From contig JAKSOY010000283.1 of the NCBI GenBank assembly GCA_024405255.1, positions 1-5,220 of the forward strand: a stretch of DNA of 5,220 nucleotides, read 5' to 3'. Positions 4,720-5,220 of this stretch are shown one piece after another. Position numbers and translations under genes: made by a program. The notes beneath the pieces were generated by a model. It made no database searches, was not told the DNA's origin, and worked only from the letters and a program-made list of their open reading frames with translations. The stretch's first letter is position 1. Each line of letters begins with the position of its first letter. The stretch comes from Kiritimatiellia bacterium. Its GTDB lineage: Bacteria; Verrucomicrobiota; Kiritimatiellia; RFP12; UBA1067.

Positions 4720-4734
4720 TGCGATAGATTCGCA
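4720..4734. promoter_or_regulatory. Inverted repeat, possible upstream activator site for rtcB
   Basis: TGCGA-N5-TCGCA is a perfect 5-bp inverted repeat about 115 bp upstream of the predicted rtcB transcription start. This is the distance at which sigma-54 activators such as RtcR usually bind. Only a single short repeat is seen, so this is tentative. Confidence 0.25.
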
Positions 4735-4809
4735 TTATCGTTTGATTTTATTGCCTTTGATTCGCGTTTTGCCGTGGTTGCTTTTCGGTGTGGATTACAG
4801 TAAAATCTT

Positions 4810-4825
4810 TGGCATGGTATTTGCA
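4810..4825 (+). promoter_or_regulatory. Sigma-54 (RpoN) promoter for rtcB
   Basis: TGGCATG-GTAT-TTGCA matches the sigma-54 consensus TGGCACG-N4-TTGCA with a single change. The -24 GG and -12 GC are exactly spaced. Transcription would start near 4836, giving a leader of about 30 bases before the rtcB ATG. In E. coli rtcBA is driven by sigma-54 under the activator RtcR, so the site fits the gene it precedes. Confidence 0.85.
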
Positions 4826-4852
4826 TATGGTTTGGCGATGCAAACAGCATAT

Positions 4853-4862
4853 AAGGAGGTGA
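4853..4862 (+). promoter_or_regulatory. Strong ribosome-binding site for rtcB
   Basis: AAGGAGGTGA is a full-length complement to the 16S rRNA 3' end. It ends 3 bases before the ATG at 4866 (AGGAGG ends 6 bases before it), and so fixes that start. Confidence 0.9.
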
Positions 4863-4865
4863 ACC

Positions 4866-5220
4866 ATGAAGTGGGAGAAGTTTGAAGAGGGATATTCCGT
4901 GCCGGTGAAGAGCTGGTGCGAGAACTGCGAGGACGGGGCGGTGAAGCAGGCCGAGAACCTCGCGAAGCATCCGGTCGTGTTCGGCCATGTGGCGCTGATG
5001 CCGGATGCGCATCAGGGCTATGGAATGCCGATTGGCGGCGTGATCGCGACGGACAACGCGGTGATCCCCGCGGCGGTCGGCGTGGACATCGGCTGCGGGA
5101 TGATCGCGACGGAGACGGACATTCCGGCGGAGCGTTTCGCGGACATGTCGTTTCGCCGCGCCTTTCAGGAGAAGCTCAAGGAGCGGATTCCGGTTGGCGA
5201 GGGCGTGTCGCATCGCGAGA
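4866..5220 (+). CDS. rtcB: RNA-splicing ligase RtcB (3'-truncated by window edge)
   Basis: RtcB joins RNA ends bearing 3'-phosphate or 2',3'-cyclic phosphate to 5'-hydroxyl ends, using GTP and Mn2+. The first 118 codons are present, roughly the first quarter to third of the usual protein. VALMPDAHQGYGMPIGGVIA (about 42-61) and IPAAVGVDIGCGMIA (about 67-81) are family signatures, and Asp74 and Cys77 in GVDIGCGM are the expected manganese ligands. The start is fixed by a strong ribosome-binding site and a sigma-54 promoter. It lies downstream of, and on the same strand as, rtcA, but separated from it by the whole cas/array/hicBA block. In E. coli rtcB directly precedes rtcA. The frame remains open at the window end. 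Confidence 0.95.
   Translation, partial: MKWEKFEEGYSVPVKSWCENCEDGAVKQAENLAKHPVVFGHVALMPDAHQGYGMPIGGVIATDNAVIPAAVGVDIGCGMIATETDIPAERFADMSFRRAFQEKLKERIPVGEGVSHRE

Larger units (their letters stand above)
4527..4809. other. A+T-rich intergenic region before the rtcB promoter
   Basis: I see no convincing gene here. Contents in order: a GC-rich stretch (4527-4568) with GCGGCATTGCGAGTGG, similar to 2412-2428; a near-perfect 32-bp palindrome (4569-4600); a T8 run (4622-4629) with only a weak hairpin before it; a second AT palindrome AATTATAATT (4641-4650); and a small inverted repeat (4720-4734). If a tracrRNA is transcribed on the plus strand from the anti-repeat-like sequence, its tail would lie in the first 100 bp of this region. 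Confidence 0.5.

Noticed and set aside
4659..5213. Long minus-strand frame opposite rtcB
   Set aside because: It is a shadow of the GC-rich rtcB gene. The plus-strand protein has clear RtcB motifs.

Overview
The window is a bacterial chromosome segment. It starts inside an RNA 3'-phosphate cyclase gene (rtcA) and ends inside an RNA ligase gene (rtcB). A type II-style cas1-cas2 pair and a very unusual CRISPR-like repeat array lie between them. The rtc genes and most array inserts are GC-rich; cas1 and cas2 are visibly richer in A+T, as is common for transferred defence genes. A sigma-54-type promoter before rtcB and the type II-C-like Cas1/Cas2 suggest a Gram-negative bacterium. A member of the PVC group (Verrucomicrobiota/Kiritimatiellota/Lentisphaerota) is a guess from style only and is not shown by any marker.

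Layout. 2-1012: rtcA, lacking only its first few codons. 1030-1929: cas1, with the type II active-site residues intact. 1935-2273: cas2. 2276-3747: five copies of a 36-bp repeat; four are identical and the last has three changes. The repeats are separated by 355, 324, 364 and 249 bp instead of the roughly 30 bp expected of type II spacers. Each interval holds a piece of a gene: the 5' end of a small membrane-protein gene, an antisense-oriented reading-frame fragment carrying REP-like hairpins, an internal piece of mannose-1-phosphate guanylyltransferase (manC), and the 3' part of an unidentified, possibly phage-related frame. The manC piece is interrupted exactly at both repeats. 3751-4466 (minus strand): a HicB-HicA toxin-antitoxin pair. 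Its toxin stop lies 3 bp from the last repeat, and a shortened repeat-like or anti-repeat-like sequence (4500-4526) lies just beyond the antitoxin start. 4527-4865: an A+T-rich intergenic region with palindromes and a sigma-54 promoter. 4866-5220: the first 118 codons of rtcB.

How it may fit together. rtcA, cas1 and cas2 are tightly spaced on one strand and could be co-transcribed. No cas9 is visible, and rtcA occupies the place directly upstream of cas1 where a type II-C locus normally has cas9. rtcB appears to be induced separately through sigma-54, as the rtcBA operon is in Escherichia coli through RtcR. The most striking point is the array: gene-fragment-sized inserts, possibly including a whole toxin-antitoxin module, alternate with conserved CRISPR repeats next to an apparently intact Cas1-Cas2. 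This looks superficially like a cassette array. It may be a real oversized-insert array or a metagenome assembly chimera, and the sequence alone cannot decide between these.
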